NCBI RefSeq assembly: GCF_000003605.2
Contig: NW_003134362.1
Span: 150,793-181,099, forward strand
Source of the DNA: Saccoglossus kowalevskii
Lineage: Eukaryota > Hemichordata > Enteropneusta > Harrimaniidae
DNA: 30,307 nt
Direction: 5' to 3'
Positions 1 to 10,460 of this stretch are shown here, in pieces. Under the pieces are notes generated by a model. The model ran no database searches. It was given only the letters and a program-made list of their open reading frames with translations, and had not been told where the DNA came from. How positions within the stretch are numbered: position 1 is the first letter of the stretch; each line of letters starts with the position of its first letter. A program made the translations under genes and the position numbers.

Positions 1-53
1 GTTTGTTTACTCTAAAATTATATCAAACACACATGAATAGATACTACTACTTA

Positions 54-854
54 CAGTGTTCTCACCAGGCTGTGCCCTTGCGCCATTTGCGCAATATTTT
101 AAAAATTTGGCACAAAATTTTAATTGAATCACATTTGGCGCAGAAAAAAAAAATTTAACGCATGGCGGCGATATCAACATAATAATTTATTCCCAAGAGG
201 GGTCCCACAATTGAGCAATGTCTAGCAATATACACAACCCATTCCAAGCATCATGGAATGACCGCCACGAGCAAGCCTAAACGCCAGAGAACTTTATTTA
301 ATTTGATAATTTGCCGGAACCCTTGTTCGGTACATAATGCTTAAAGTATCAGCGATGGATTGAAAACCCCGTCGATAGAATCAGTACCTTTAGAAAATGC
401 TAATGTTCTAGCAGACACGCAAAATGCTGATGGTATCAAGTCTGGTAGCGCAGCTGTGACTGTGGAAAGTGTCGCTAATAATAAAGCCAAGGAACATCAA
501 CGATTTCAACGAAGTTATTTAACAACTCATCCATGGCTGAAATACAGGGATGATGAAGATTTGATGTACTGTAGTTGGTGTGTATTATTGTTATGGAATA
601 AATGCGTGTTACCCGGTAACCTAATATGTGTGATGACTTTATGATTATTTATAAATATCAATAAGGGCTGCAGTTTCACCTTGACCCAATTTTATTTACC
701 CAATAATGGTTACACCATGGAAATTCTTTGACAGGTAGATGCGCATTTCCCTAAACCAATTTAACCCTGGGCTCCATTTTATAATTTATGGCCCAGCTTT
801 TTCAAACGATTGGCCTTTATGGCCCCACAAAAACAGAATCTGGTGAGAACACTG
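54..854. mobile_element. hAT-like DNA transposon copy, 801 bp, non-autonomous
   Basis: The two ends form a perfect 15-bp terminal inverted repeat: CAGTGTTCTCACCAG at 54-68 and its reverse complement at 840-854. The motif tactta (48-53 and 855-860) flanks both ends and is a plausible 6-bp target-site duplication. CAG...CTG termini are typical of hAT elements, whose duplications are usually 8 bp, so the class is likely but not certain. The interior carries a plus-strand zinc-finger-like coding fragment (see 360-644) but is far too short for a transposase. It is best read as an internally deleted derivative of an autonomous element. Confidence 0.7.
360..644 (+). pseudogene. N-terminal zinc-finger-like fragment of a hAT-type transposase
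   Basis: This 94-codon open frame lies inside the 801-bp inverted-repeat element. Around residues 47-73 it reads FQRSYLTTHPWLKYRDDEDL followed by MYCSWC. That matches the 'W-x(3-5)-PWL ... MxCxxC' layout of the TTF/BED-like zinc fingers at the N-terminus of many animal hAT transposases and domesticated relatives such as ZNF862-like proteins. The downstream zinc ligands and the whole catalytic domain are absent. The frame has no ATG in a good position: the nearest upstream ATG, at 355, is out of frame and stops immediately. I read it as a leftover 5' exon, not a working gene. The family assignment is from motif resemblance only. Confidence 0.45.
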
Positions 855-1169
855 TACTTACGATAACATCTTAGCCCCCCACCCCTCCCCCTCAGCCCAC
901 CACCACGACCACCAATTTGCCTATATCTAAGTCAAATACCCTTTTATCAAGTCATATCCAAATAAGATCCTAGCAACTACTTCCATTTCTTTTATACCAT
1001 GTTTGTAAATATTTGTGTAGTATAATACTACGCCGCCAGAGTGTGAGTGAGCATGTTTATGTTTTGTTGATCTAAATGAGGGAAAGTTGCGGTAGTTTGG
1101 GATATCTAATTTAGAATGAATGTTAGTTTTTGTTTCTACTAAACTAATAAATTCAAAAGTATTAATGTT
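855..1169. other. Intergenic, nothing recognised
   Basis: This stretch has a C-rich patch around 872-910 and otherwise ordinary AT-rich sequence. I see no open frame with recognisable protein content and no RNA gene. Confidence 0.5.
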
Positions 1170-1412
1170 ATCAGAAGTACATTACTTGGGATTTGCAACT
1201 ACGGTGACACGGTACCAAGATCACGTTTCAATCTCGCTCTCGCATAAGCGTTTCAACTCAGAAAAATTCGAATATGAATGTGGTAATACATGTTTTATTG
1301 TTTTATTACAAACTACCTATGTCATGTCAGAAGGTCATAGCATCAGTCTCGCTATCTACGAGATGAGAATTGAATGAAGCGCATTGCAAACCCCAAGTAA
1401 TGTACCTCTGAT
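1170..1412. mobile_element. MITE-like inverted-repeat element, 243 bp
   Basis: The left end (1170-1198, ATCAGAAGTACATTACTTGG...) is matched in reverse complement by the right end (1384-1412) over about 29 bp with two mismatches. The trinucleotide gtt stands on both sides and could be a 3-bp target duplication. The 85-codon frame starting at 1120 runs straight through the element and resembles no protein I know. The superfamily is not clear. Confidence 0.6.
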
Positions 1413-2574
1413 GTTATCTATAAAACTACTATCTCTAATTTTATGTTCTAAACTACCATAGATGTTCCACGTAATAAATTTTAACGTGGATCTACCCACT
1501 GATTGTAGGACATTCATTATTAAAATATTATACTAAATCAGGGCCACAGCATTTTGTTCTCAATATTTTACCTGAAATGCGATGTCTGAGGGCGTACTTC
1601 AGTCAACTGAGCTTAGTTTATGAACAAGTACCGATGACCTATGAATCTGAGCAACTCTCCAGAATTCCGTTAAATACATGTGGTTTCAGCAGATTTAAAA
1701 CTATATTTTCATCTCTATAATTTTTTTTAAAGAATTTCACCGAAACGCTAACATTATTATCTATGGAAATCTAATTAGTGGTGTGAGCCCTCGAATGTTA
1801 GGTTACGTCCGACGTGTTAACGTACGTGGGTGACCATATCACGAGCTGATGAAACGCTAATAATTAAAAAAAAAAAAACTATATAAATACATTTATATGA
1901 AGAGATCATACGAACCTCGAATCCTATCCAGGAATATGGGGAAAGTACATCGAAGAAAAATTCGACCGACTTTCTCATTGGAGCCGCCATCTTGATATGA
2001 CCTTTGACTCAGGTTTTGACCCATCGAAGCCCCCTAACGCAGTTCAGAAAAAAAGAAAAACACAAGCACACACATTTGATGATGGGGGGGGGGGGGCAAG
2101 GGGGGTAGCTGGTGCAGATTACAGGAAATGAAAAATGCATTTTACGTTTTTACAGGAAATAAAAGGGAAAGTTCCATTCACACATTTACAGATAAAGCAA
2201 ATGTTTAATTACATTTTACATTTTCATAATATTCTTGATAATTTGTTTTTAAGAATCAATATTGGAAATTGCGTACGAATTATGACAATTAATGTTGAAA
2301 ATGCTTTTTACGCTTACAAAAAATAAGATCTTTGTACCAATTACGGGCGAATAAAATAGCCGATTACATTTTACAGCTTGTCAATGCCTACGAATTTACG
2401 TTTTTTTAATTATTTAAATTACATTATTACGGAAATAAAAACAGTTTATTACAGCTTACGAAAATACCCCTTGCCGATCCTCTTTTATGCAACAGTTTGG
2501 ACGAAGCGTTTTAAACCACTCATGGACGAGATGTGTATATTACAACAAATGCAAATAACCCTACCCATTGTTAA
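1413..2574. other. Intergenic, AT-rich, with a 13-G run
   Basis: No coding feature can be supported here. A run of 13 G lies at 2084-2096, followed by a further G-rich stretch to about 2106. From about 2130 to 2470 the sequence repeats loose variants of 'ttacattttac' and 'ttacagctta', which breaks into short chance open frames. Confidence 0.5.
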
Positions 2575-2955
2575 GCTGGAAACATGATGACCCACCCTCG
2601 ATAATATTCATCAACACACAGCCCCTCTATACCCGGTCTGGAAACATGATGACCCACCCTCGATAATATTCATCAACACACAGTCCCTCTATACCCGGTC
2701 TGGAAACATGATGACCCACCCTCGATAATATTCATCAACACACAGTCCCTTTATACCCGGTCTGGAAACATGATGACCCACCCTCGATAATATTCATCAA
2801 CACACAGTCCCTCTATACCCGGTCTGGAAACATGATGACCCACCCTCGATAATATTCATCAACACACAGTCCCTCTATACCCAGTCTGGAAACATGATGA
2901 CCCACCCTCGATAATATTCATCAACACACAGTGCCTCTATACCCGGTCTGGAAAC
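2575..2955. repeat. Satellite of 62-bp monomers, six copies
   Basis: The start word aacatgatga recurs at 2581, 2643, 2705, 2767, 2829 and 2891, an exact 62-bp period. The monomer begins CTGGAAACATGATGACCCAC and ends ...CTATACCCGGT. Copies differ by only one or two bases (for example gcccctctat versus gtccctctat). The array breaks off at 2955 after a partial seventh start. There is no dyad structure and no distinct spacers, so this is a plain tandem array whose copies have been homogenised recently. Confidence 0.9.
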
Positions 2956-3054
2956 GGATTAGAATCTTTATTGCTATCGTACCTCATATTTGAGGTTTTG
3001 ATGAAAAGTACAATAAAGTAAAACAATTAGATAAACATGTAAAAAAAAATAACT

Positions 3055-3063
3055 AACACTAAC

Positions 3064-3097
<34 letters not shown>

Positions 3098-3125
3098 ACA
3101 ACAACAACAATAATAATAATAAAAA
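3055..3125. repeat. (AAC)n/(AAT)n microsatellite
   Basis: About 55 bases of aac units, with one gac interruption, pass into aat units and then an A-rich run. Read on the minus strand this is a (TTA)n(TTG)n tract directly following the C-terminal coding remains of the LINE. It may be the 3' tail of that element. Confidence 0.85.
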
Positions 3126-4850
3126 ATCAAGCAAGACACTAAAATTTCTAAACATAGAAAAAAAATTTCTCGTACATTAAAACAGTTATAACTGTTTTCA
3201 TCTTTAAATTATTATTTAACATATTATTTAACATATTAATGAATAACTGTTCATTGTTTCTGTTGTCATAAATAATGTTGTGTCTTTTGAACAAATTTTC
3301 TCCTTCTTTAGCGTATAACTGACATGACAGCAAAACGTGTTTCACAAACTAAACATTTTTTATCAGAGATTGGTCCATTATTGCACCTTCCCATTTTAAT
3401 CTGTAAGCTATGGGTACTTATCCTCAGTTTGGTCATTGCAGAGCGATTTATCAGTTTTTTTTTTTATTATTATTATTTGCAAGTATTTTTCTAGTGAAAA
3501 ATTTGTTTTTAATTTTCTGTACGTTCTTAGTTTATTTTTATGGGCTGTGTTTTTTTTGTTTTTTTGTAATTGTGCGTAAATTCTTTACATCTTCTCCGAC
3601 ATTGTTTTTCACGAATGTCTTTTATTAAGATATTAAGCTTTAATACATCTAATATTTTAATCACACTAGATACCCAATTTTGTGACTTAAATTGTACATT
3701 TTCAAGCCAAGCTTATATGCTTCGGTCATTAGTGTGTTTTCTGGCATATCCTCATCCAATATTGTATCATTTGCCTAGTGCTTTCTATGGCGAAAAGATA
3801 TCTCCCTAGCTCAAGTAAACAAGCTAGATTGGAAGCCCTGCTATTTACTTTCAGCAAAATCTTGCATAATTTGGCGTGGAGTTTTTTCCTTTGGAGCTGC
3901 AGAGTTGCACAGATCCTTTATGTGTTTAACAATGTCACCTGACCAAATTTCTGCACAGTATAGAAGGACTGGTTTAATTACTACATCAAACATATTTAGA
4001 TGAATTCGCAATGGGATACATGATTCCGAGAAAAGTATTTGGTTCATTTTCAATACTTAAAGCCTTGTTTTTCAGGTCTAGTTGTGCTCCATCTAATTAG
4101 CCTGTTATAATTAAGTTTATCCCAAGATAAGTGTAAGACGTAACTCTTTCTAACTCTTCATTGTTGAGTCGTTGCTTAAGCACAGATGTAAAAAGCTTAC
4201 TCAATGTATTAAGTAGTATTATACCTCTGTGGATGCTTTGATCTGCTGGATCACCCTTTTAAAAGATGGGCTGATAATCCCTATGTCCCAAGTTTTTAGG
4301 TAGTGGCCACTAGATAAAATTAAGTTAAAAAGTTTTTGTAGACATACAATGAGTGAGCTTCTACCCGCTATGATCATTTCGTTTGTAATTTTATCCATAT
4401 CCGGTGCTTTTCAATTTTTTATCTTGCTGATTGCTTTATGAACTTCAAGCTGTGAAATGTATTTGTCCAGAATATTCATTTGAGGGATGTTAACTTGACT
4501 TTGTTTAAGATTATGTTATTAGTATATTTTTTGATGTTTGTGAATTTAAGTTTTGAAAGTGTTTAAACCAAACTTGGCTCTCAATATTTATACATTTTCA
4601 CTGTTTTTTTAATTTATTAGTTAGATACTCATTTGGGTTAGATTTGCCCATGTTATCTAGTTTGTTCAAAATATGTTTTTTAAATTCCCTTTTATGTTTT
4701 CCTAGTAAATGTTTATAATTTTTCGTCAGGTTATAACATTTTGAAGTCATTTCGTTGTCATATGGATTAGAACATAGTTTAATTGACAATATTTTTTTAT
4801 GGTAGAGAGATCACTGTTGATCCATTTTTTTTTTCTTAGTGATGTTTCCA
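3125..4850 (-). pseudogene. Non-LTR retrotransposon (LINE) ORF2 remnant with the catalytic centre deleted
   Basis: Reading down the minus strand, four blocks appear in LINE order. 4598-4789 is a lysine-rich stretch with KREFKKHILNKLDNMGKSNP, typical of the region between endonuclease and reverse transcriptase. About 4240-4420 holds the start of the RT domain. 3841-4053 holds IPLRIHLNMFDVVIKPVLLY followed by CAEIWSG, a hallmark of the C-terminal end of RT in CR1/Jockey-like LINEs. About 3148-3390 holds the distal cysteine-rich tail (CLVC, then HVLLSCQLY). Several stops and frameshifts separate the blocks. Sequence from RT motif 2 jumps to 'SYTYLGI' near 4130-4150, so the palm with its catalytic aspartates is missing. 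This is an old, dead copy. Confidence 0.7.
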
Positions 4851-5429
4851 CTATGCAGTTGTCTATTTTTTAAAAGCTTATACTAGTTACTAGGAGTGAA
4901 TTGGACACCTTCCCTGGCAAAGGCGTGTTGCGGGTATGCGCAGAGCATTGCCACGTGATCAGTAAACAGTCCGACTCGGTCACTACTTTTAACATCGACA
5001 GTACTATGTGTTTTTTTTTTTTTTACAACTTAGTTGTTCATTCCAGAATTCGAGCTTTTCACATAATTTTTTTATCCAGGATATCTGTATAAGGTCATAT
5101 TTTAGCCGGCGAGTAGTTATTCAATTTATCTATTTTACCAGGAGCGAAACATTATCGCAACAAATTTTCATATCTTTACCCAGAAATGTTTCGTGTTTGA
5201 CTTTCGAGGTGATTGAAATTAACTTTTTTACCCTTCTTCTTGGCACTAATTTAAAACCAATATTTGTCTTCGAGTTAGACATTTTATGTTCGAAAGATAT
5301 CATTAGCGGGCTGATTTGTTATTTGTCACACCGCATTTTAATAATGTTAAATTTGATGATTTTTTATCAATGCTCGTGAATGGAAATGACGACGTTTTGA
5401 AATGACAATGCGCCACTGCAGCGCCACAA
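4850..5429. other. Intergenic between LINE and LTR element, nothing recognised
   Basis: This is AT-rich sequence with a T run near 5010-5024. Short open frames on both strands have no recognisable content. Confidence 0.4.
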
Positions 5430-5647
5430 TGTTTGTTTATTGTATTTACGAATCGTGTTAACGCTCTCTCGTGTTCGCTTTTCATTATTCTATCGTATTC
5501 TTCCCTCTCGCTCTTGTTTTTACCGCCATGTTGGTTCTGTCTTCCCGTTAAGAAATAAACGGAGTTACTCGCTCGTTAGCGCTCCAACTGAAGTGTCTGG
5601 TTGTAGTCCAAGCTCTGTATACAACATGTCTGTGTCCATACTGGCGT
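5430..5647 (+). repeat. 5' long terminal repeat of the LTR retrotransposon
   Basis: The stretch begins TGTTTGTTTATTGTATTTAC and ends near ACTGGCGT. It aligns along its length with 9266-9438: shared blocks include TTATTGTATTTAC, CCGCCAT, TTGGTTCTGT, GAAGTGTCTGGTT and CTATACTGGCGT, with scattered substitutions. This copy is about 45 bp longer, because the 3' copy lacks the stretch around 5551-5595. An AATAAA signal lies at about 5554. The divergence between the two LTRs says the insertion is old. Confidence 0.75.
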
Positions 5648-5837
5648 GGTAGCAGGGTCCCTCGAAACTACACGTCATTGAAAGGTAAAACGGACACAAG
5701 CCTGCTATACATGTAGCGACTTCCTCCACACATATTGTGTACAGCCAATCACTCAATATATCGAATGGATGATACGGACATTGATTTCATTAATTAGTAC
5801 TAATTATTAAGTCCAACCAACAACGCGCACCCAAACA

Positions 5838-6420
5838 GTGGTGTTTGACAAAATTAATTCGTTTGAAAGCTGGCGTCAGAACCTGGTCTGCACATTCTCA
5901 TTAGATTCAAATTTTGCCCTGTTCCTCGGTGAGGGCGTACAGGGAACAAAGCGAACCAATGCTACATTACTGATAGGTTTCACAGATGATGGAGAAAACA
6001 TCCAGATCGACAGAAGGCAAACTGCCCAGCAAAAAGTCAGTGCCCGTGAACTAATGTTGGGACAAATAGCAAACTTCTGCCCTACCATATCAGGCAACAT
6101 GAAAGTTGGATTCCATTACACTGGTGCACACCTGCTAAATTTTTGTAATATACACCTTGAACCAGATAAACGCCCAGAAGATCTCTTACAGTGCTAAACA
6201 GCATTTGTGAAACAATAACTGATGATGAGGACATTTTCCCGTCGATTAACTACTACATTCTACTCAATTGTTTAAAACTAATTTATAGTAACCTCCCCAA
6301 ACTGGTTAAACAGCGCTATGGAACTGAGCTGCGGACACTGCTCACTTTTAGGACAACACTGTCATGCTCTCTGCTTCTTCAAGGCCTCAGAGGGGACACA
6401 GCACACCAAACCCTGTGAGA
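5838..6420 (+). pseudogene. gag-like remnant of the LTR element
   Basis: The open frame to 6197 starts at a GTG rather than an ATG. It contains an early 'F-x-SWRQNLV' segment typical of the N-terminal gag of Gypsy-like elements. The reading continues in another frame from about 6191, so at least one frameshift is present. No intact CCHC zinc knuckle can be read, although Cys/His-containing sequence lies near 6320-6410. Minus-strand open frames over the same region are shadows. Confidence 0.5.
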
Positions 6421-6563
6421 TATCAAAATGATCGGCCCAGAGAATGCAAAAAAACACTCTTGCCCATTTAGTAAGCAGGCTGATCGTCTCGACATTCATT
6501 TCCTCAGTGAGTGTGACTTCCTGCCAGATCAAGATCATAAGTTCATGATCAAGGCCCAACAGA

Positions 6564-6930
6564 TTGATAATATACTTGGTTCCCCAGTACATCCAACCAA
6601 GCGATGATGAGTTCAGTGACTCCAACATTGCGGACGTTCGCCAGTCACCATACATTGATACATTTTATGGCCACCAATTTACACGCCTTACCATCGACAG
6701 TGGTGCCACAGGCAACATGATTCTACTGGCCACCGCAAAACGTCTAGTCTAGTTCTCAATCAGCATGTCAAGTTAAAAGTTGTGAGCGAGACCAAATTCG
6801 CATTGAGTGGTGATGATATTAAATTCCAGTTTGAGGGCCTCATTGTTGAGAATATTGACATTAAAATACTTGCCCCTTTTATGAAGGTCAATCATGTAAG
6901 TGTTCGCCCAGCCATACACCAAGCCAAACT
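6564..6930 (+). pseudogene. Retropepsin-like aspartic protease remnant
   Basis: The frame 6564-6752 contains FTRLTIDSGATGNMI at about residues 39-53. The DSGA motif is the catalytic aspartate signature of retropepsins in LTR elements. The frame stops soon afterwards at 6750, and the rest of the domain continues in a shifted frame through about 6930. It is a broken protease. Confidence 0.6.
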
Positions 6931-7177
6931 CGCTCTCGGTCATATTATGTGAAAAGCCATAGCCTGCTCCTAATATTCATTCCACTATATCAGGTAATAT
7001 CCAGATTCCGAATCAGTCTAACATGCCACAAACATTGAAATGCAATGCAACATTTTTGACAAATATGTCTCATCTTCGTACCATCCACAAACGAGGACAG
7101 CATAAGCACTACACCTCATGTAACATCGCCATGAAAGTCAATTCTTTCAGAAATGAGCTACTCAGATTAATTTAAAA

Positions 7178-8071
7178 TTGACCCCGACTGACTCCTCTCC
7201 CGTCCTACTGGTCAAAGCTGCTACATTACACCATGAATATGATGATATCTTTAACACTGCAATCAAAGGTTATAACGGCGCTTCTGGACCATTTCAAGTA
7301 GTTGTCAATATGGTTCCTGTTCAACCACCACAGTGCAAGGGCTGTATATCTCAGTACTCCAATGGCAAGTTATAGCAAAAGTTTGATGAACCTGAAGAGG
7401 TAGGCGCCCAGAGAATGCACCTGTCAATGTGGAATATGTGAACCCCTCATTCTTAGTCAAAAAACTAAACAGAGCCTCGTCACTGCCTTTGCAGAAGATG
7501 GCAGCTACAGCAAGCCACAACCATCCCTCATGCCAGACATTGACAGCACACTTCACCAAATCCACCGACCATCTCCATCTCACTAAGGCCTTCTACCAGA
7601 TTCCCCTTTCGCACGAGTAACAACATTACTGTGGCTTAGCAACCCCCCTCAAAGGTGTCTGTGTATACGTGCGTTCAGCCATGCAAATGTCAGGTTCTGA
7701 GACAGCATTGGAAGAGTTAATGTGTCGCATACTCAGTGACATGCTTGAGAATGGTAGCATTGCCAAACTCGCAGACGATCTGCACTGTGGTGCGAATATG
7801 ATCAAGCACCTTCTTGTAAATTGCAGACGTCTCCTGTGCAAATTACCAGCCAATGACTTACACTTGTCAATATCAAAAACATTTATCTGCCCTGAAAACA
7901 GTCACAATTCTTGGTTGGGTATGTACAAGCCAACACCGTATATCTGCATTGTCATCATGTACTCCACCCGAAAAGGTACACAACCTACGTTCATTTATAG
8001 GCGCATATAAAGTACCAGGGTGTGCATCTCTCGTTGTGCCACTAGAAGATGCAAAGTCAATCCCAAGATAG
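7178..8071 (+). pseudogene. Reverse transcriptase remnant (Gypsy-like)
   Basis: RT blocks appear in order across three frames. They are the N-terminal finger segment ending in QYSNGKL (to 7375), [13 protein letters not shown] (from 7429), the palm-entry motif [10 protein letters not shown] (to 7620), the catalytic block where the usual Y/F-x-DD is read as ADDLHCG (about 7770-7790), and the connection segment [17 protein letters not shown] (about 7965-8015). A stop at 7618-7620, one at 7373-7375 and a frame change between 7669-8010 and 7853-8071 show that it is inactive. Confidence 0.7.
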
Positions 8072-8089
8072 ATTTCAATGATTAGACGA

Positions 8090-8400
8090 GCTTCACAATT
8101 CTTTTCATGTTGCCCAGGCAGGATTATTGTTGAATCGCATGATAACACTCTCATTACAAACCATCTATTCTTACCAACTGTAAGCCATGCATGCAAGCAT
8201 ACGAAAAGCTGTGTCATGGTAAGTTCTCAGTAAGCCCATGCATAACAACGTTCCTCTTTTCCGTTAGTCATTACCAGGCCAATGTGCGTCACCTGGCTGG
8301 CAAGGACAATATTCCGTCAGATGTACATATATTTTTATTCCGCCAGCGGGGTAAACAGTCCAGTCAGAATGCGCTGATTTAAGATGCACACATTCCCATC
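8090..8400 (+). pseudogene. RNase H remnant
   Basis: The frame 8191-8382 contains AYEKLCHGKFS and then VRHLAGKDNIPSD, the C-terminal end of the Gypsy RNase H domain. The N-terminal catalytic part upstream is decayed or deleted: only about 120 bases separate it from the RT end, much less than a full domain needs. Confidence 0.55.
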
Positions 8401-8454
8401 ACACCCAGGGAACTCGTCCATCTAAAAAGTTAACTAACATGAAAGATATCAAAC

Positions 8455-9050
8455 TTATCTCAACAACGTTACCATTGCCAAAGATGGCCTACTTTTAGTC
8501 AAGCGTACTGACCCATTCTTATCACCACATGAATACATTGTAGTGCCTATCACCCATCTTGTTACCAAATGAAGTAGGTCTTTCATTGTTTTGTTTTTTG
8601 TGTACTGGACATGGACAAGGCAATTCAACACATGTCCACCTCTTGTCACCAGTGTGCCTCGTTTAGCAAAGTACCTCACACTGTTGTTTAGCAACCAACT
8701 TCAGATCAGAGTCTATTGGCAGTTTATTTAACTTGCACAGATGTAATCAAACGTGAATGAATCATTGCCAGAGAATGTGTCACGTCATACACCCTAGCGT
8801 GCATCAAAGAAGAGGATCGCAGTGAAATGTTGCCCAACACCACACTACGACTTTGCATTGACCTGAGCCCCTTCGATATTCCACCCACAGTTATACGAAC
8901 ATACCGAGCTCCAGGTTTTGTAGCCCTATCTAAAGACAGCTTTCTTAGAAAATGACGTCTGAATTTTGAGATCGGTCGCATCAAGAATCGCAACAAAAAT
9001 CCTGTCAGTTAGAGCTTTCTCCGTCAGTATCCACTGTATACAACTATAAT
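8455..9050 (+). pseudogene. Integrase remnant
   Basis: The segment around 8600-8670 reads CHQCASF after a histidine-containing stretch, the second half of an HHCC integrase zinc finger. Downstream, 8711-9000 reads like the integrase core in broken frames, with a premature stop after about 15 codons and others later. The core catalytic triad cannot be assigned as intact. The longer open frames on the minus strand here (8455-8694 and 8724-8996) are shadows. Confidence 0.5.
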
Positions 9051-9265
9051 ACACGTACAGCCCATTCAACGTAGATGATCAAGCCGTAACCACCATGACA
9101 TTTGAAAGATTATGTGATGAACTGTCTGTATTCAAGTGTGATTCTTGTTTAGCCTTTTCTCCACCATTCTTGTATTATTATGTATTGGCTCTTTATTCAT
9201 CGCATGTTTTCTTTGAACATTTTGAAAATTATTATGGTAAAAGGCAATAAGTGGTTATGTTACTA

Positions 9266-9438
9266 TGTGTGTTTATTGTATTTACTAATTATGTTAACGT
9301 CGTTTCATGTTCGCTTTGCAATATTCTATGCATGCTCTGCTCTCTTGATTTTGTTTTCCCCGCCATTTTGGTTCTGTTTTCCGAAGTGTCTGGTTATATC
9401 CAAGCTCAGTATACACAGGTTTGTGTCTATACTGGCGT
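9266..9438 (+). repeat. 3' long terminal repeat of the LTR retrotransposon
   Basis: This is the partner of 5430-5647, beginning TGTGTGTTTATTGTATTTAC and ending CTATACTGGCGT. It lacks about 45 bp present in the 5' copy and differs at many single bases. Sequence following it (9439-9545) includes AATAAA near 9513, which could be downstream genomic sequence or an uncounted end of the LTR. Confidence 0.75.
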
Positions 9439-9574
9439 AGCGCGCTATTCAGTGCTACAATAATCTATTTATATGCACACATTGAAGCATTGCTATATAC
9501 TGGTGTATATCAAATAAAGTTATTAGTTGTTGTATAGTTGACATGAATTTTTATGAACCACCAAGATCAGAAAT

Positions 9575-10460
9575 ATCTTCCTCTCGCTGACCACCATTTC
9601 CATCCTCCTCTCTCTCTTATGACCCAATACAACCTCTCCAGGCCGCTTCATTCTACCTACAGAATCTTTCAATTCAATATTCACCTTTTTAACTATTTAC
9701 TACTCAACCAAAAGCCCATTCTGGCGTTTCTCGCTCATAACCAATTCCCGATCATGTACAAATTATCAATTCAATGCTTGTGCCTTTAGATTGAAAATTG
9801 TATCAGAAGCGGGTAACAAACCCATATGTGATAACTATCCATCACTTTGAAATAAGTAATAAATGTCACTAACAATACTATCGTCTTCAATCATCTCCGA
9901 CGAAAATGAACAAACAATTAATTAAAAAATGGTACGTACACATCTCCCTCACTGGGAAGAATGCTCTGTAACATCGTTTAATCATTGAGCTACTAAACAT
10001 TAGCCAATTATCTACACTGAAATAATGATTACAGTCTTGTTACAAATGTGTTATAATTTTTCAATTGATATATATTTTTATTTTGCCATTTAGGTCACAC
10101 AAGCCTTGTACATATTGTATTATTTTATTTTGTTCTCCCTTTTGTTTTGTCCTCTATTGACGCATATGGTTTACCATAATTGTAAAATATTAAAATATAT
10201 TTATTAATTTAAGGAAGTTTTTTTTACTGAAATTATTGTTTACCCATTAATCACATCATAGCTGCATGGCTATTGAAATCATTTAAACTATATTAAAAAC
10301 GTCTTAATTTTGAGCAAACTGGTTTCATTTTAATTAGGTAAATTATTATTTGTTGCTGCTTTCCAGGATGGTTTTCTAAAATCTTGATTGTCTAACGAAA
10401 ACAAAAATAATGTAGCACTATATCACTGTATGTTTGACCCGTCCTTATAATGTAGTATTA
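9575..10460 (-). repeat. Dispersed repeat, inverted copy A
   Basis: Read on the minus strand this stretch aligns with 28985-29935 over nearly its whole length, and partly with 27660-28195. Shared words include the reverse complements of CTCCAGGCCGCTTCAT, TCTTATGACC, GACCACCATTTCC, TATTGACGCATATGGTTTACCATAATTGT, GATGGTTTTCTAAAATCTTGATTGTCTAACGAAAAC and AAAACGTCTTAATTTTGAGC. It codes for nothing I can recognise. The weakening match near 10440 suggests that an end of the repeat lies there. Confidence 0.8.

Larger units (their letters stand above)
5648..9265 (+). mobile_element. Internal region of a degenerate Gypsy-like LTR retrotransposon
   Basis: About 3.6 kb lie between two diverged LTRs. 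In order on the plus strand come a gag-like segment (about 5838-6420), an aspartic protease with a DSGA site (about 6650-6750), reverse transcriptase (about 7178-8071), RNase H (about 8100-8400) and integrase remains (about 8455-9050). The PR-RT-RH-IN order and the wording of the RT place it with Ty3/Gypsy-like elements. Every domain is interrupted by stops or frameshifts, no env-like frame follows integrase, and the copy cannot encode a working product. Confidence 0.75.

Noticed and set aside
2575-2955. CRISPR-like array
   Set aside because: The whole 62-bp unit repeats with no variable spacers, and the context is animal DNA. It is a satellite.
3410-3628. Plus-strand hydrophobic frame that looks like a membrane protein
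   Set aside because: It is a translation of T-rich DNA opposite the LINE C-terminal region; there is no coding character otherwise.
7305-8996. Several minus-strand open frames of 75-114 codons within the LTR element
   Set aside because: They lie opposite recognisable protease, RT, RNase H and integrase remains on the plus strand and are shadows.
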